Position numbers and translations under genes: made by a program. Positions 17,922 through 27,697 of a stretch of 64,000 nt of DNA are shown piece by piece. Position 1 is the first letter of the stretch; each line of letters begins with the position of its first letter. This DNA is from Bdellovibrionia bacterium (GTDB taxonomy: Bacteria; Bdellovibrionota; Bdellovibrionia; Bdellovibrionales; JAGQZY01), in the NCBI GenBank assembly GCA_030427805.1, contig JAUICP010000005.1, forward strand, positions 248,001 through 312,000. The letters run 5' to 3'. A model generated the notes under the pieces. It saw only the letters and a list, made by a program, of their open reading frames with translations, was not told the origin of the DNA and searched no databases.

Positions 17922-19111
17922 AGAAGTTCTCGAGATTGATACTCAACAACAAAATGTTCGTAGAGCCAACCTTGACTGATTTCTTGATCGAGCACTTCAA
18001 TCTTATCCAGTACAGTTAGAAAATCATCGGATGATTCCAATTCTGGAAGTAAAGCCATGTAAAGACGATCTAAATCTCTCACACCACGGGCAAGGTCAGC
18101 GGAATAGACTTTCTCTCGCACATTCAACCAAATCGATGCAAAGAAACTTCCCATGGCAAAAACCTGCCCTGGTCGTCCTGCTTCAGAGCAAGCCGCATAG
18201 GCTTGACCTGCAAGAAGAGAGCGGTTGGTGCTCGCGTTTCGGGTGATCCCGCAAAAATCCATGCCTTGGGTATTGTTTCCTAAAGACTCAGCCACGGCAG
18301 GGAATTTTGGAAAAACAGCTGCCACCATATAATCTGACAGGCCTGCCGTCACAGCTTTAGAACAGCCGAAGCGATCGGCACAACAATCATTTTTGTAAAC
18401 TTCGTAGCCGGTAATTCCACAATCCACATGTTTACTATCGGTACTCAAATCAAGGTGGGCGCCATCAGTTGCGTAGAAGATATTGGCTTCAGCCATATAG
18501 TGAATGAGCATACTGGCATCATAGGCAATATTAAGCCCCGTCGTCGGCTCTAGTTCTCCTAAGAAAATCGCATTGCTGTCGGCAGAAAACCCAGAGATTT
18601 TCGAGTCAGTGACAATTCGCAGATTTTTCTTATCAAGGTAAGTATACCCAGCCGATTCGTGAAACATCTGTAACATTCTCGTGCCCCAATAATAGGACAT
18701 GGCCTCAGAAAGGGCAGGGGCGTCTTTTTGTGAGTACTTAACTCTGTACGTACCCACTCCTTCAGCGGCAATTCGTTTCTCAGATAAAACCTCGATGTTA
18801 CCATCGGTAAGATATCCTGATGCCAATGATGGCTTCAACTTGACTCCGTAAAACTGCCATTTTTCGATTTCTGATTCCCATCGCTCACCTGGGCTCAGAG
18901 CTTCTCTTTTGTGAACGATCGGACTTTTATAGAAGATACAAGCGTCATAGTCGTTATTTTCAAGACAGTTCTCATCAATCACACCGGCCGTGGAAAATAA
19001 GTCGTTGAGATCGTCATCTACTGCGAATTGGCTTCCGCAGTTTTGGAAGAACAAGGTCATAGAAACCAGAGTAACAGCAAATAAAAAGGGCAATCGTTTA
19101 CTAATTTTCAT
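17918..19111 (-). CDS. Exported protein of unknown function with 'FQNCGS' signal
   Basis: 397 residues from ATG 19111, preceded by GGGGAG 7 nt upstream; the longer frame from 19171 would overlap the subtilisin gene by 71 nt. The signal ends in FFQNCGS, the Bdellovibrio-group pattern. The mature part has about ten Cys (including C-C and C-G-I pairs), His-containing segments (MFHESAG, LIHYMAEAN) and alternating helices, and could be a metallo-enzyme, but I see no HExxH or other diagnostic motif. It is the second gene after the large subtilisin (11-nt overlap) and probably part of the same secreted set. Its end overlaps the mepA-like gene by 4 nt. Confidence 0.65.
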   Translation of the reverse strand: MKISKRLPFLFAVTLVSMTLFFQNCGSQFAVDDDLNDLFSTAGVIDENCLENNDYDACIFYKSPIVHKREALSPGERWESEIEKWQFYGVKLKPSLASGYLTDGNIEVLSEKRIAAEGVGTYRVKYSQKDAPALSEAMSYYWGTRMLQMFHESAGYTYLDKKNLRIVTDSKISGFSADSNAIFLGELEPTTGLNIAYDASMLIHYMAEANIFYATDGAHLDLSTDSKHVDCGITGYEVYKNDCCADRFGCSKAVTAGLSDYMVAAVFPKFPAVAESLGNNTQGMDFCGITRNASTNRSLLAGQAYAACSEAGRPGQVFAMGSFFASIWLNVREKVYSADLARGVRDLDRLYMALLPELESSDDFLTVLDKIEVLDQEISQGWLYEHFVVEYQSRELL

Positions 19112-22100
19112 CGCTGAACTCCCCATTATAATTTGCAGGATTCCGCAATGCGGGCGCGCCAGCATCCTCAATTGGATTGAGCTGATTCATATATATTTCT
19201 CTAATTCCACCGGGGCGATCGATAAATACCTGTTCTCCATTTTTGAGAATAGCTGAGGTGTCACCGCGATCAACGGCATTGATTTCGAGAGTTACCGGAG
19301 CCGCCTCGATCGTATCGACACTATTTGATATCACCAAAATATATTGACCGCGATCGCGCCAGCTCACTCGAGGTATATCAAGCGTTGGACTATCGACTCC
19401 AATAATTTCATAGCGCTGATTTTTATGAACCTTATACCATTTATAGGTCGGATTTGGATTGGCTTGCACGCTGGTTTCAAATTGCGTCGACTCATTAATC
19501 GAAACTGTTTTAGAACTTGGAGCCAACATCATTTCAGGAGCAAACAGGACGTTAACAACACTCGGAGTACTGTCCGAAGCACTGACAACGTTTGAAACCC
19601 TAACCATATAGCTACCACTTTGCATGCGATCAATATTATTTAGGGTTAGCGAGGCATTAGTTTCTCCAGCTAAAGCCGTTCCATCCTTAAACCATTGATA
19701 GGATATCTGTGTACCGGTTCCTGTCGCAGTAAGAGTCACACTATCTTCTTCAACTATATCTACTGTCGGTTGAGGTTGTGCTGTAAATAGAGCTGCTGCA
19801 AATACCTCAACTAAACCAGGGTCACTCGTTATAGAATCAGAGGCTGCATTTGTAACAACCACCGTATACGAAGCCGTATCTGCGAGTGTTGTGCTCGCGA
19901 TCGTGTAGGTGTTCGCATTAGCACCCGCAATGGCAGCGCCGTCTTTAAACCACTGATAGGTGAGGCCACCACCACTTGCAACAACACTCAGACTCACCGG
20001 ATCTCCTTCAAGAATTTTCTGATCGGCCATAGGTTGAGTCACAATCATGGTTGGTGCTACGACTTGGAGGTTCAAAAAGTCGTTTCTAGTATCATCTCCA
20101 ACCACATTAGAAACTTTTAATTGGTAGGTTCCTGAATCACTCATTTGAACATCTTTAGAGAATACATTTGTAGTTTGCCCGGCATCAATAGTTCCATCGA
20201 CAGACCACTCATAGGTAAATGGACCATCGCCCGTGACTGTCGCAGTAATCGTTACTCGTGTACCGACATTGACGCTGGCATTATTAGATCCATCGACAGG
20301 AATGTTTAAAGTAATATTTGTAATAGAAGGTGGATCGAGAACAGTGAGTGTCCCGGCTACGTGAGTCACGCTCCCTGTATTATTAGATACAACGACGCTA
20401 TAATCACCTGAAGCACTTTTTTGTACATTGGTTAGATTAAGAGTGCTGTTGATTGCGCCGCCGATATTCACACCGTCTTTTCTCCACTGGTACCTGAGGT
20501 TAGAACCCGTCGCAACAACCGCAAAACTCACATCATCGCCAACGGGAACAGTTTGATCATTTCTTGGATTCATGCCCGCGGGAACACTAATCGGAGATTC
20601 GACTTCGAGGTCGAGGATATCGTCTTGCATGACGGAACCGACAGCATTACTAACGACGACTCTATAAACACCCGAATCAGTGCCTACCAGTGACTTCATA
20701 AAGCGACTTGTTGTTTGGCCTGCAATGGGATTCCCGTTTCTAAACCACGCATAGGTCAGAGTCGGATCGCCACTAGCAGTCACTTGAATATCGAGAGTAT
20801 CTCCAGGACTTGCATAGGTTTTTCCATTACCCGAAGCCGTTAGATTAACTGAAATGCTATCGATAGACGGGGGATCAAGAACTGTAAGAGTTCCTGCCGT
20901 ATGATCGACGGAGTCTGTGTTATTTGATACGGTCACCGAGTAGGTGGCTGAATCACTTTTTTGTACGTTGGTCAGATTGAGGGTCGGACTATTTTGGCCC
21001 GCGATGTTTGTACCGTCTTTTTTCCACTGATAGGTCAGGTTATCACCCGTAGCTACTACGGAGTAACTGGTATTTGACCCAACAGCAAGAGTCTCGTCTT
21101 GACGAGGGTTCATTGCCGCTGGAACACTCACTGGCGCTTCGACAACCAGATCGAGAACACTATTCTGTTGGTCCGAACCTACGGCATTTCTAACCACAAC
21201 TCGGTATGAGCCGGCATCGGCCCCTGTAATGGTGTGACTAAAGCTCGAGTCCGTCTGGCCCGAGAAAACTCGTCCCGCCACTGAATATTCATAGGTGAGG
21301 GTTAAGTCACCACTCGCATTAACATTGATAGTTAATGGGTCGCCGACCTGGGCGTATGTCTTACCGTCTCCCGACGGACTAATGTTCACTGTTATATTGT
21401 TAATTGTCGGAGTCGTGAAAACCTGAAGATCACCAGCCGTATAGCTGACAGCACCACCCGCATTGGCAATGGTCACCGAATAGGTTCCGCTATCGGTCTT
21501 CGCTACATTATTAAGACTTAAACTGCTCGAGTTTTGCCCCGTTAAATCTGTTCCATCCTTTTTCCACTGGTAAGTGAGACCCGATCCAGTCGCGGTAACG
21601 CTGAAATTAACATTGGCGCCAACCGGTACTGTTTGATCCTGTCGAGGATTGGCTCCGAGATCGACCGAAGGTGGGGTCGGCGTCGGTGTAGGAGTTGGCG
21701 TTGCCGTTGGAGTGGGTGTCGGAGTGGGTGTTGGGGTCGGCGTTGCCGTCGGAGTAGGAGTCGGCGTTGCTGTCGGAGTAGGAGTGGGGGTTGGAGTAGC
21801 CGTAGGAGTGGCGGTTGGAGTGGGAGTCGCTGTCGCTCCCATGGCAAAATCCTGAATATCAAAGGAGTTTGTACCAACCATATCGCCGACATTCTGCATC
21901 GAAACCGCATTTCCATCGAGTGAGTATACTGTTAGCTCGCTCACTTGATTAGATGTTCCCCTTAAAATACCTTCAACATCAGAAACGGTATAACTAATAC
22001 CACGAGATTTTAAAGAACCGATGATCGTCGCCGCAGCTCCCGAAACATAGGCCGCAGCCTGGGAAGTTCCTTGCAAACAGGTATAGTCGTCGTCATCCAC

Positions 22101-23486
22101 ATCATTCACATCGATCCAAGTATTGCAAATTTCATTACTCCCGGGAGCAAAAATCTCTACCCTTGAGCTCGAATAGTTTGAAAAGCTTGATTTTCTACTC
22201 GTTTGAGCATCCGCCGAGCCTACGGTAATCATTCCATCATAGAGGTGACCATAACTAGCAGGAGTATAGTCAGTCGTAGTGAGGTCATCGCCTTGGTTTC
22301 CAGCAGCCGCTACAACAACAACTCCTGCAGCTATTGCGTCTTGAATGGCTTTTTCTATTCCGGAGTTTAATCCCGCTCCAGCTAGACTCAAGTTAATGAC
22401 ATCGGCGTTTTCGGCAATGGCGAAATTGATGCCATCTATAAGTCCACTGGCAAAACCATTTCCGCTAGAGTTGAGAACTTTAACAGGAATCATTTCGATA
22501 TCTTTAGGCATGACCCCATAGGTTCCGACATTATTATCGATCTTCGCACCAATGATTCCGGCAATATGGGTGCCGTGGCCATGATCATCTTGCCCTGAAC
22601 CCGCTTGCCCAGAGTTTGAATGATTGCTTTGAACAATATTTCCTTGGTTCCTTAAAAATTGGCCAGTCAGGTCTTCGTGGTTTAAATGGATTCCCGTGTC
22701 GAGCACTGCGACTTTCACATTGGAAGTAATTCTGAATTCGCCGCCATTGTCGTGAAATTTATCAACACCCGGCTCTGTCTTAGCAAAACCATCGTGGTAT
22801 TTTGAGCTTCTCGAATCCAGTAGGGGATCATTATGTGATGTTGGCGATATACTTCCGCTTCCACTACTTCCACTATGGGAGTCAGAGCCCTGCATCGATC
22901 CAATAGAAATTTTGGAGTCGTAACCCACTCCTATAATACAATCATTCTTTAGAGCTGACTCGGCAATTTGACTTAAATTGAGATCGTTTTCAAGGACGAG
23001 CTGATGGGCCTGATAGCTCAGCCGATTTTTTATACTTTTACCACGCTGAGCTTGGGCCAGTATATCGAGAGCGGCTTTTTCTGTGTTTTGGTTCTGACAA
23101 TTATTTTCGCCCAGAACGAAGAGGTGGGTCCCTTTCGGTATGACTACAGATTTTTGTGCCGCTGACTGGACACTCGCCAATCCCACTCTTCCGAGGTTGG
23201 TGAGTTGAGCTGAACTGACTGCACCTAAGCCTGAGTTCACTTCTTTGAATCGTGGATTATTTTGAGACACTTGATTGAGATCGATCTGAACTTTGAAATC
23301 AGCAAAGGGATCCTGGAACTGTTGTTTTTGCGAATGAGAAGACGTCAGGCTAGTGTCAGTCTTAAACACACCACAACCTGAACTCAGGAATGCTACTAAC
23401 GTGATTAATATGAAAGTCTTAAATCTTATCACCAACAGTACCCCGTGGCTTTGTATCGGCATGTAACAACAAAAACCGAAGCCCAT
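19101..23486 (-). CDS. Giant subtilisin-like protease with Pro-Thr stalk and about nine Ig-like domains
   Basis: 1461 residues (longest frame; a start at 23462 or a nearby GTG/TTG is possible). A signal with lipobox S-S-G-C (Cys38) is followed by a propeptide-like region and an S8 catalytic domain (about 250-510): Asp263 (VLDTG), His304 (HGHGTH), oxyanion Asn397 (AAGNQGD) and Ser475 (GTSQAAAYVSG). A (Pro-Thr/Ala)n stalk spans about 552-606. The rest is about nine Ig-like domains marked by a repeating 'Y-Q-W-K-K-D-G' or similar Trp strand and 'S-G-T-Y-x-V-x-V-S-N' strand, ending with a short tail. Ig domains of this kind bind proteins or glycans on other cells. It is the first gene of a leftward pair. 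Confidence 0.9.
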   Translation of the reverse strand: MGFGFCCYMPIQSHGVLLVIRFKTFILITLVAFLSSGCGVFKTDTSLTSSHSQKQQFQDPFADFKVQIDLNQVSQNNPRFKEVNSGLGAVSSAQLTNLGRVGLASVQSAAQKSVVIPKGTHLFVLGENNCQNQNTEKAALDILAQAQRGKSIKNRLSYQAHQLVLENDLNLSQIAESALKNDCIIGVGYDSKISIGSMQGSDSHSGSSGSGSISPTSHNDPLLDSRSSKYHDGFAKTEPGVDKFHDNGGEFRITSNVKVAVLDTGIHLNHEDLTGQFLRNQGNIVQSNHSNSGQAGSGQDDHGHGTHIAGIIGAKIDNNVGTYGVMPKDIEMIPVKVLNSSGNGFASGLIDGINFAIAENADVINLSLAGAGLNSGIEKAIQDAIAAGVVVVAAAGNQGDDLTTTDYTPASYGHLYDGMITVGSADAQTSRKSSFSNYSSSRVEIFAPGSNEICNTWIDVNDVDDDDYTCLQGTSQAAAYVSGAAATIIGSLKSRGISYTVSDVEGILRGTSNQVSELTVYSLDGNAVSMQNVGDMVGTNSFDIQDFAMGATATPTPTATPTATPTPTPTPTATPTPTPTATPTPTPTPTPTPTATPTPTPTPTPPSVDLGANPRQDQTVPVGANVNFSVTATGSGLTYQWKKDGTDLTGQNSSSLSLNNVAKTDSGTYSVTIANAGGAVSYTAGDLQVFTTPTINNITVNISPSGDGKTYAQVGDPLTINVNASGDLTLTYEYSVAGRVFSGQTDSSFSHTITGADAGSYRVVVRNAVGSDQQNSVLDLVVEAPVSVPAAMNPRQDETLAVGSNTSYSVVATGDNLTYQWKKDGTNIAGQNSPTLNLTNVQKSDSATYSVTVSNNTDSVDHTAGTLTVLDPPSIDSISVNLTASGNGKTYASPGDTLDIQVTASGDPTLTYAWFRNGNPIAGQTTSRFMKSLVGTDSGVYRVVVSNAVGSVMQDDILDLEVESPISVPAGMNPRNDQTVPVGDDVSFAVVATGSNLRYQWRKDGVNIGGAINSTLNLTNVQKSASGDYSVVVSNNTGSVTHVAGTLTVLDPPSITNITLNIPVDGSNNASVNVGTRVTITATVTGDGPFTYEWSVDGTIDAGQTTNVFSKDVQMSDSGTYQLKVSNVVGDDTRNDFLNLQVVAPTMIVTQPMADQKILEGDPVSLSVVASGGGLTYQWFKDGAAIAGANANTYTIASTTLADTASYTVVVTNAASDSITSDPGLVEVFAAALFTAQPQPTVDIVEEDSVTLTATGTGTQISYQWFKDGTALAGETNASLTLNNIDRMQSGSYMVRVSNVVSASDSTPSVVNVLFAPEMMLAPSSKTVSINESTQFETSVQANPNPTYKWYKVHKNQRYEIIGVDSPTLDIPRVSWRDRGQYILVISNSVDTIEAAPVTLEINAVDRGDTSAILKNGEQVFIDRPGGIREIYMNQLNPIEDAGAPALRNPANYNGEFSDEN
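21663..21838 (-). repeat. Short-unit tandem repeat encoding the Pro-Thr stalk
   Basis: The + strand reads as a run of GGAGT/GGGTGT/TGGCGT-type hexamers, which on the coding strand specify alternating Pro-Thr with interspersed Ala-Thr. It lies within the subtilisin gene between the catalytic and Ig-like domains. Units vary at third positions, which reduces slippage, but the tract is still the most repetitive stretch in the window. Confidence 0.8.
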
Positions 23487-24086
23487 TACCCAGTTAAGCC
23501 CTAGAGATTTGGAGGATTTTCACCCGCAAACTCTCCTCAACTTATATATAGATAAAAGCAACCCAGGTGCCAGAGTGCTCGTATAGGATCTTGGTAATTT
23601 CAGATACTTACGTAAAAGATCTCAATTTAATATGTAAAAGCCCACAAAAGTGTTTAGAGTATAAACATCTGTTAAGCCTGTTTAGTCATCGCAATGTGTT
23701 TTAGTTTGAAACTGTTCAAATCACTGAACAAAAATTAGACGACAAAATCCAACATGAACCTTCGTTCTCGACGATGAAATAAAGTTAGGCAAAATCCCTA
23801 AAAACAATTGTTCTCGCTTCGATGTTTTCGCAATAAAACCGGCACCCTATGGAGCTTTTTTGAAGTGAATCTGAAATCAAACTTAAACTTTACATCAAGT
23901 CTCATTGCGAGAAACCCTGTCGATAAACTACACAACAATTGACCCCTTAGACATCTGCCTAATCTCTAGCTCGATATTACAAGCATTACACTTGGCAAAA
24001 GTCTTGCTCTACATACAAGTGGGTTTACGATTTTGATGTCTCAATTTAACACGGACGAACTAAATTAAGATTTAGGGGGAACAACG
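23487..24086. other. 600-nt divergent intergenic region
   Basis: No open frame is convincing here. An inverted repeat TGTTCA-N6-TGAACA (23713-23730) lies centrally and could be an operator for either flank. A candidate promoter for the rightward operon is TTGGCA (23992-23997), a 16-nt spacer and TACAAG (24014-24019). The ribosome site AGGGGGAA lies just before the ATG at 24087. The length suggests regulated expression of the protease set and/or the haem operon. Confidence 0.45.
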
Positions 24087-25397
24087 ATGGTCACGGTCAC
24101 CACTAGGATTACGAAGCAAACAAGACGTTTTGCATACTTCGCATCCCTTCTTGCTATCTTCAGCATGATAGGATTCAGCCCAGCTTCTGCACAAACAGAT
24201 GCTGAGAAACACGCTTTAGCAATGTATAGACGAGTTGCCGGCGTTCGAATTTCACTCGACGATCCAAAAATCAGCCAAATGGCTTCTTTGATTAGTCAGG
24301 GACAATTCGAAAACGCTGCCGCTATTCCAACTGCTGATGTCAATTTTTACGGTATTACAGTAAAAGAGTTTGCCGCAAAAATGTCTAACCGAGAGTTAAC
24401 GGTTAGTGCACCACTGACGGACTTTGTAGCGACAGTTATCGGTATCACCAGAGATGGTGTCGATGCTCGAGAAATGCTCACTGGCGATTTTTACTATGCC
24501 GGCGACAGCGGACAAATCAATAACTTACCGATGGACGAAGTGGATGATTTCTTAAAATCAAATGCCCACTACGAGGCTGTCGAGGCTTCGAACCAAGAAT
24601 TGGTTGACGTTCTCGTCAGAGTTGACGGTCAAAAACTTGTAGGAGCCGATGCACAATCAGCAATCCCCCACAGAGACCCAGCTGGTGTGATCACTTCAAG
24701 ATCATTTATGGCCGCACATGCTATCGATGGAACTAATAGAAGACTCGTTGAATATTCAATGAAATCTTTTGCTTGTATGGAAATTACCGAATGGGCTGAT
24801 ACATCAGTTGCCGATGTATTCGTTGGTCGAGATGTCGATCGCTTCCCAGAAGGTTCAAACAATCGCTTCCAAGCAACTTGTAAAGGTTGTCACGCAAGCA
24901 TGGACTCTATGCGACCCGCTTTTGCCATGGTCGATTTTGACACAGAATACTTGAAGTATGCTGGCGTTCAAAATGGAGTCAATATCGAATTGAGAAACGA
25001 TCCCGACAACGATGTTGTTGATGAGGACGAAATAGCAGTAGATAGCCAAGGTGTCCCTTTTAAATTTACGCGAGCAACCGATACGTTTCCCGAGGGTTAC
25101 ATTGTTGCTAGTAATGAATGGACTAACCTGGCGACAACCCGCAAGCACGAAAAACTATTTGGTTGGAGATCTGCTACTTCCGGTGTCGGAATGGGTGACT
25201 TTGGTAAAATGGTATCTGAATCGAAAGGATTTAGTGCTTGTATGGTCAAACGGGCTTTCGAATCTGTTTGTAAGCGTGGCTTTAACTCTGATGAGGACGC
25301 CTTAAAAGAATTGCTTACAACTAAATTCGAACAGGATTACGACTTTAAAAACTTATTCATTAGTGTTGCGGCTCGTCCGGAATGCTTAGGAATGTAA
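24087..25397 (+). CDS. Exported c-type cytochrome-like protein, DUF1588/DUF1585-related
   Basis: 436 residues. Sec signal peptide (about 1-35, ending ASA-Q). One haem-binding C-K-G-C-H motif at 265-269. The stretch before it ('AGVITSRSFMAAHAIDGTNRR... ATCKGCHASMDSMRPAFA') resembles the DUF1588-to-DUF1585 segment of planctomycete/myxobacterial cytochromes, where a 'G-V-L-T-x-x-S' strand is followed by a CxxCH plus M-D-P motif. It is the first gene of a three-gene operon with a lipoprotein and a Tat-exported DUF1501-like protein. The family role (proposed oxidative polymer or redox metabolism) is not established. The relation is by eye and distant. Confidence 0.65.
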   Translation: MVTVTTRITKQTRRFAYFASLLAIFSMIGFSPASAQTDAEKHALAMYRRVAGVRISLDDPKISQMASLISQGQFENAAAIPTADVNFYGITVKEFAAKMSNRELTVSAPLTDFVATVIGITRDGVDAREMLTGDFYYAGDSGQINNLPMDEVDDFLKSNAHYEAVEASNQELVDVLVRVDGQKLVGADAQSAIPHRDPAGVITSRSFMAAHAIDGTNRRLVEYSMKSFACMEITEWADTSVADVFVGRDVDRFPEGSNNRFQATCKGCHASMDSMRPAFAMVDFDTEYLKYAGVQNGVNIELRNDPDNDVVDEDEIAVDSQGVPFKFTRATDTFPEGYIVASNEWTNLATTRKHEKLFGWRSATSGVGMGDFGKMVSESKGFSACMVKRAFESVCKRGFNSDEDALKELLTTKFEQDYDFKNLFISVAARPECLGM

Positions 25398-25424
25398 TCA
25401 GGGAAGACTCGGGAGATTATAACG

Positions 25425-26093
25425 ATGAAATTACTAAAACTAACACTACTACTAATATCAATGATGGGCCTGACCGCTTGTGGATTCTTTGATAATCAGA
25501 ATAAGCTCGGATCAGGATCAGACGAAGTATTTTGTACAGACGCAAGTTGTGATACGACAGGTCTTTCTTCTTACGAAGCCGTACCCGTCGAAACTTTTGC
25601 GGTCCTCAACCAAAACCAAGTACTCAAATCAATGATTTCATGTACTGGCTTAACCAATGTCGACAATGCGACTAGAAACCTCTACGAAGGATCTAAAAAT
25701 TCCTTCTCATTAGAAGGGGAGGCTGAGTCCGTCGGTGCTCCAATGTGGATGGCCATTACATCGCTTGCCGGTGAAGTTTGCGATGATTTGGTCGCACAAG
25801 AAGCTGGTCAAAGCGCTGACCAAAGAAGAATCTTCAGCGCCATTGATTTTAGTCAAGGTCCAGCCAACATCAACGCTCTGCAGGTTGCAAGCGTAACTGC
25901 CAACATGGCTCGTTCTTGCTGGGGAAGAGATGCTTCCAGTAAAGAACGTGAAATCATAAACACTGCCTTTTTTGGTGATCCAGCTGATAACAACGACGAT
26001 ACATTTTCAGGCAATAACACTCAAGAAACGCGACGAGCTGCTACCTTCCTTTGCGCAGGCATACTCGCATCACTTAGCGCAAACCAGATGTAA
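25425..26093 (+). CDS. Lipoprotein of unknown function in the cytochrome/DUF1501 operon
   Basis: 222 residues. Lipobox L-T-A-C (Cys19). The mature part is helical, with six or so Cys spread out (including a C-x4-C near 38-43). No family is recognised. It lies 27 nt after the haem protein gene and 18 nt before the DUF1501-like gene, so the three probably form one outer-membrane or periplasmic unit. The repeated Cys suggest disulphides rather than haem, as no CxxCH is present. Confidence 0.65.
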   Translation: MKLLKLTLLLISMMGLTACGFFDNQNKLGSGSDEVFCTDASCDTTGLSSYEAVPVETFAVLNQNQVLKSMISCTGLTNVDNATRNLYEGSKNSFSLEGEAESVGAPMWMAITSLAGEVCDDLVAQEAGQSADQRRIFSAIDFSQGPANINALQVASVTANMARSCWGRDASSKEREIINTAFFGDPADNNDDTFSGNNTQETRRAATFLCAGILASLSANQM

Positions 26094-26111
26094 GAAAGGA
26101 AGGGGGAAAAC

Positions 26112-27635
26112 ATGGATAATAAAAAAGCAAAAAAGATCAGTGAACAAGAATTTAAAAGACGCCGTTCAAACGTTAAACAACTCCTTGAATGGTATTGTGA
26201 ACAGCATAAATACCCAACGACTCGTAGGGAACTTTTATCCGCCGGTTTAATTACCTTCGGTGGAAGTCTCTTCCTTCCGACTTTTATGGGAATGAATAAA
26301 GCCCACGCCCAGGCCGATGTCTGTGATAGCGGTGGCGCTACTACGAATGATATGCCCGCATTCATTAACCTATCACTTGGTGGTGGAGCTATGTTTGCCG
26401 GTAACTTAAAGCCGCAAGATATAGCTGGATCCAACTTGGCCAGTTATACGACTCTCGGTATGGGTGGAACCCCGGGCGAAGTCGTTGTCGGTGGAGCCCT
26501 TTGGTGGGATCAATCTCCAATGCTCTCTGGCTTACAAGAGACGGCTTCTGCAGCAGTTCTAGCAAATACACGAATCGTTTCAATTCCGTGTCGATCGACA
26601 GATGATACGAGAAATAACCAAATGGATGCGACGGGAATGGTTCTCGCCGGTGGCCTCTCTGGAGCCGTCCTCCCTAACATGGGAGTTGAAGCTCGAGTAA
26701 CGGGAGCACGCCACAATCCAGCCATCATTACTCCGCCAAATGCGCTTCGAGTAACCGGAGTCGATGACATGGAAAACGCCATTAGTCTTGCTGGAGCTCT
26801 TGGTACGATGTCTAATGCTCAAGCAGGAAAACTCCTCAAACTCGTTCAAGACTTAAATAGTGAACAGGGATTACGGGCGATCCAAAGAGATCCTGCGGCT
26901 TCCAACCTAGCAAAGCTTGCTAAGTGTGCGGCCAAGCAGAATACAGACCTTATAGCTAATGGTGTCGATGTGAACGCCCAAGACGATCCGCAAATTCAAG
27001 CCATTTGGAACGTCCAAGCAAACACGGATAACCGAAATAATAACAACCCTGATGATGATATTAGAACAAGAGCTCTTGCCGCTAACATGGTGAATGCTGC
27101 CATTACAGGCCAGGCTGCTTCGGCTTCTTTATCCTCAGGTGGATATGACTACCACTTAGGTCGTAACAGAGGCCAAGCGAACGTCCTTGACGTTGCAGCT
27201 GGGCGCTCTATCGGACGAATTTTAGAAACGGCCGCCCTAAGAGGTCGACCGACATTTATTTATGTGAATTCAGATGGTGCAACACGGACCCAAGATGCTC
27301 AGGATTCTGACGATCCAGGAAGCGGAAACTCTAACTGGCGTGGAGACAGTGGTTCTCAGGCCATGGGAGTTATCTTCGCCTACCACCCAGGTGGAGCCGT
27401 CGAGAATGTTGGACCTGCAGGGATGCCTCAACACCAAGTTGGTGGCTTCCAGGGCGCCAGTGTTAACACGAATTACTTTACTGGAAACAACCCTTCAATC
27501 ATGGCCGCAGCCGTATTTGCCAACTACATGAGCTTTGCTGGTAAAACCGGTCAGATTGAAAGTGTGATTCCTGGAACATTTAGTTCGGCGCAAATCGATG
27601 AGATTATCCGACTCGGAAAAGATCCCGCTTCGTAA
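26112..27635 (+). CDS. Tat-exported DUF1501-like protein
   Basis: 507 residues. A long N-region is followed by a twin-arginine signal (T-R-R-E-L-L, near 36-41, then a hydrophobic stretch and a cleavage site near AHA-Q), so it is exported folded. The body resembles DUF1501/DUF1552 proteins, an alkaline-phosphatase-superfamily-like group ('MPAFINLSLGGGA' near the start of the mature part, where the family has P-x-F-I-x-L-x-x-x-G-G). The usual metal ligands cannot be verified by eye. In planctomycetes such proteins pair with haem c proteins of the DUF1588 type, and the same pairing appears here. A terminator follows 32 nt downstream. Confidence 0.65.
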   Translation: MDNKKAKKISEQEFKRRRSNVKQLLEWYCEQHKYPTTRRELLSAGLITFGGSLFLPTFMGMNKAHAQADVCDSGGATTNDMPAFINLSLGGGAMFAGNLKPQDIAGSNLASYTTLGMGGTPGEVVVGGALWWDQSPMLSGLQETASAAVLANTRIVSIPCRSTDDTRNNQMDATGMVLAGGLSGAVLPNMGVEARVTGARHNPAIITPPNALRVTGVDDMENAISLAGALGTMSNAQAGKLLKLVQDLNSEQGLRAIQRDPAASNLAKLAKCAAKQNTDLIANGVDVNAQDDPQIQAIWNVQANTDNRNNNNPDDDIRTRALAANMVNAAITGQAASASLSSGGYDYHLGRNRGQANVLDVAAGRSIGRILETAALRGRPTFIYVNSDGATRTQDAQDSDDPGSGNSNWRGDSGSQAMGVIFAYHPGGAVENVGPAGMPQHQVGGFQGASVNTNYFTGNNPSIMAAAVFANYMSFAGKTGQIESVIPGTFSSAQIDEIIRLGKDPAS

Positions 27636-27666
27636 GATAATCAATCGTGTAATCCTAAATCTTAAT

Positions 27667-27697
27667 AACCCTGCTCAGTTTTAGAGCAGGGTTTTTT
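27667..27697 (+). terminator. Rho-independent terminator after the DUF1501 operon
   Basis: Perfect 8-bp stem CCCTGCTC / GAGCAGGG (27669-27676 / 27684-27691, extended by AA/TT), a 7-nt loop, then a T-run. Confidence 0.95.

Noticed and set aside
21663-21838. CRISPR-like repeats
   Set aside because: Units are hexamer-sized, without spacers, and fully in frame with a protein gene.
21649-21855. Gly-Val repeat frame opposite the subtilisin stalk
   Set aside because: It is a shadow of the Pro-Thr repeat.
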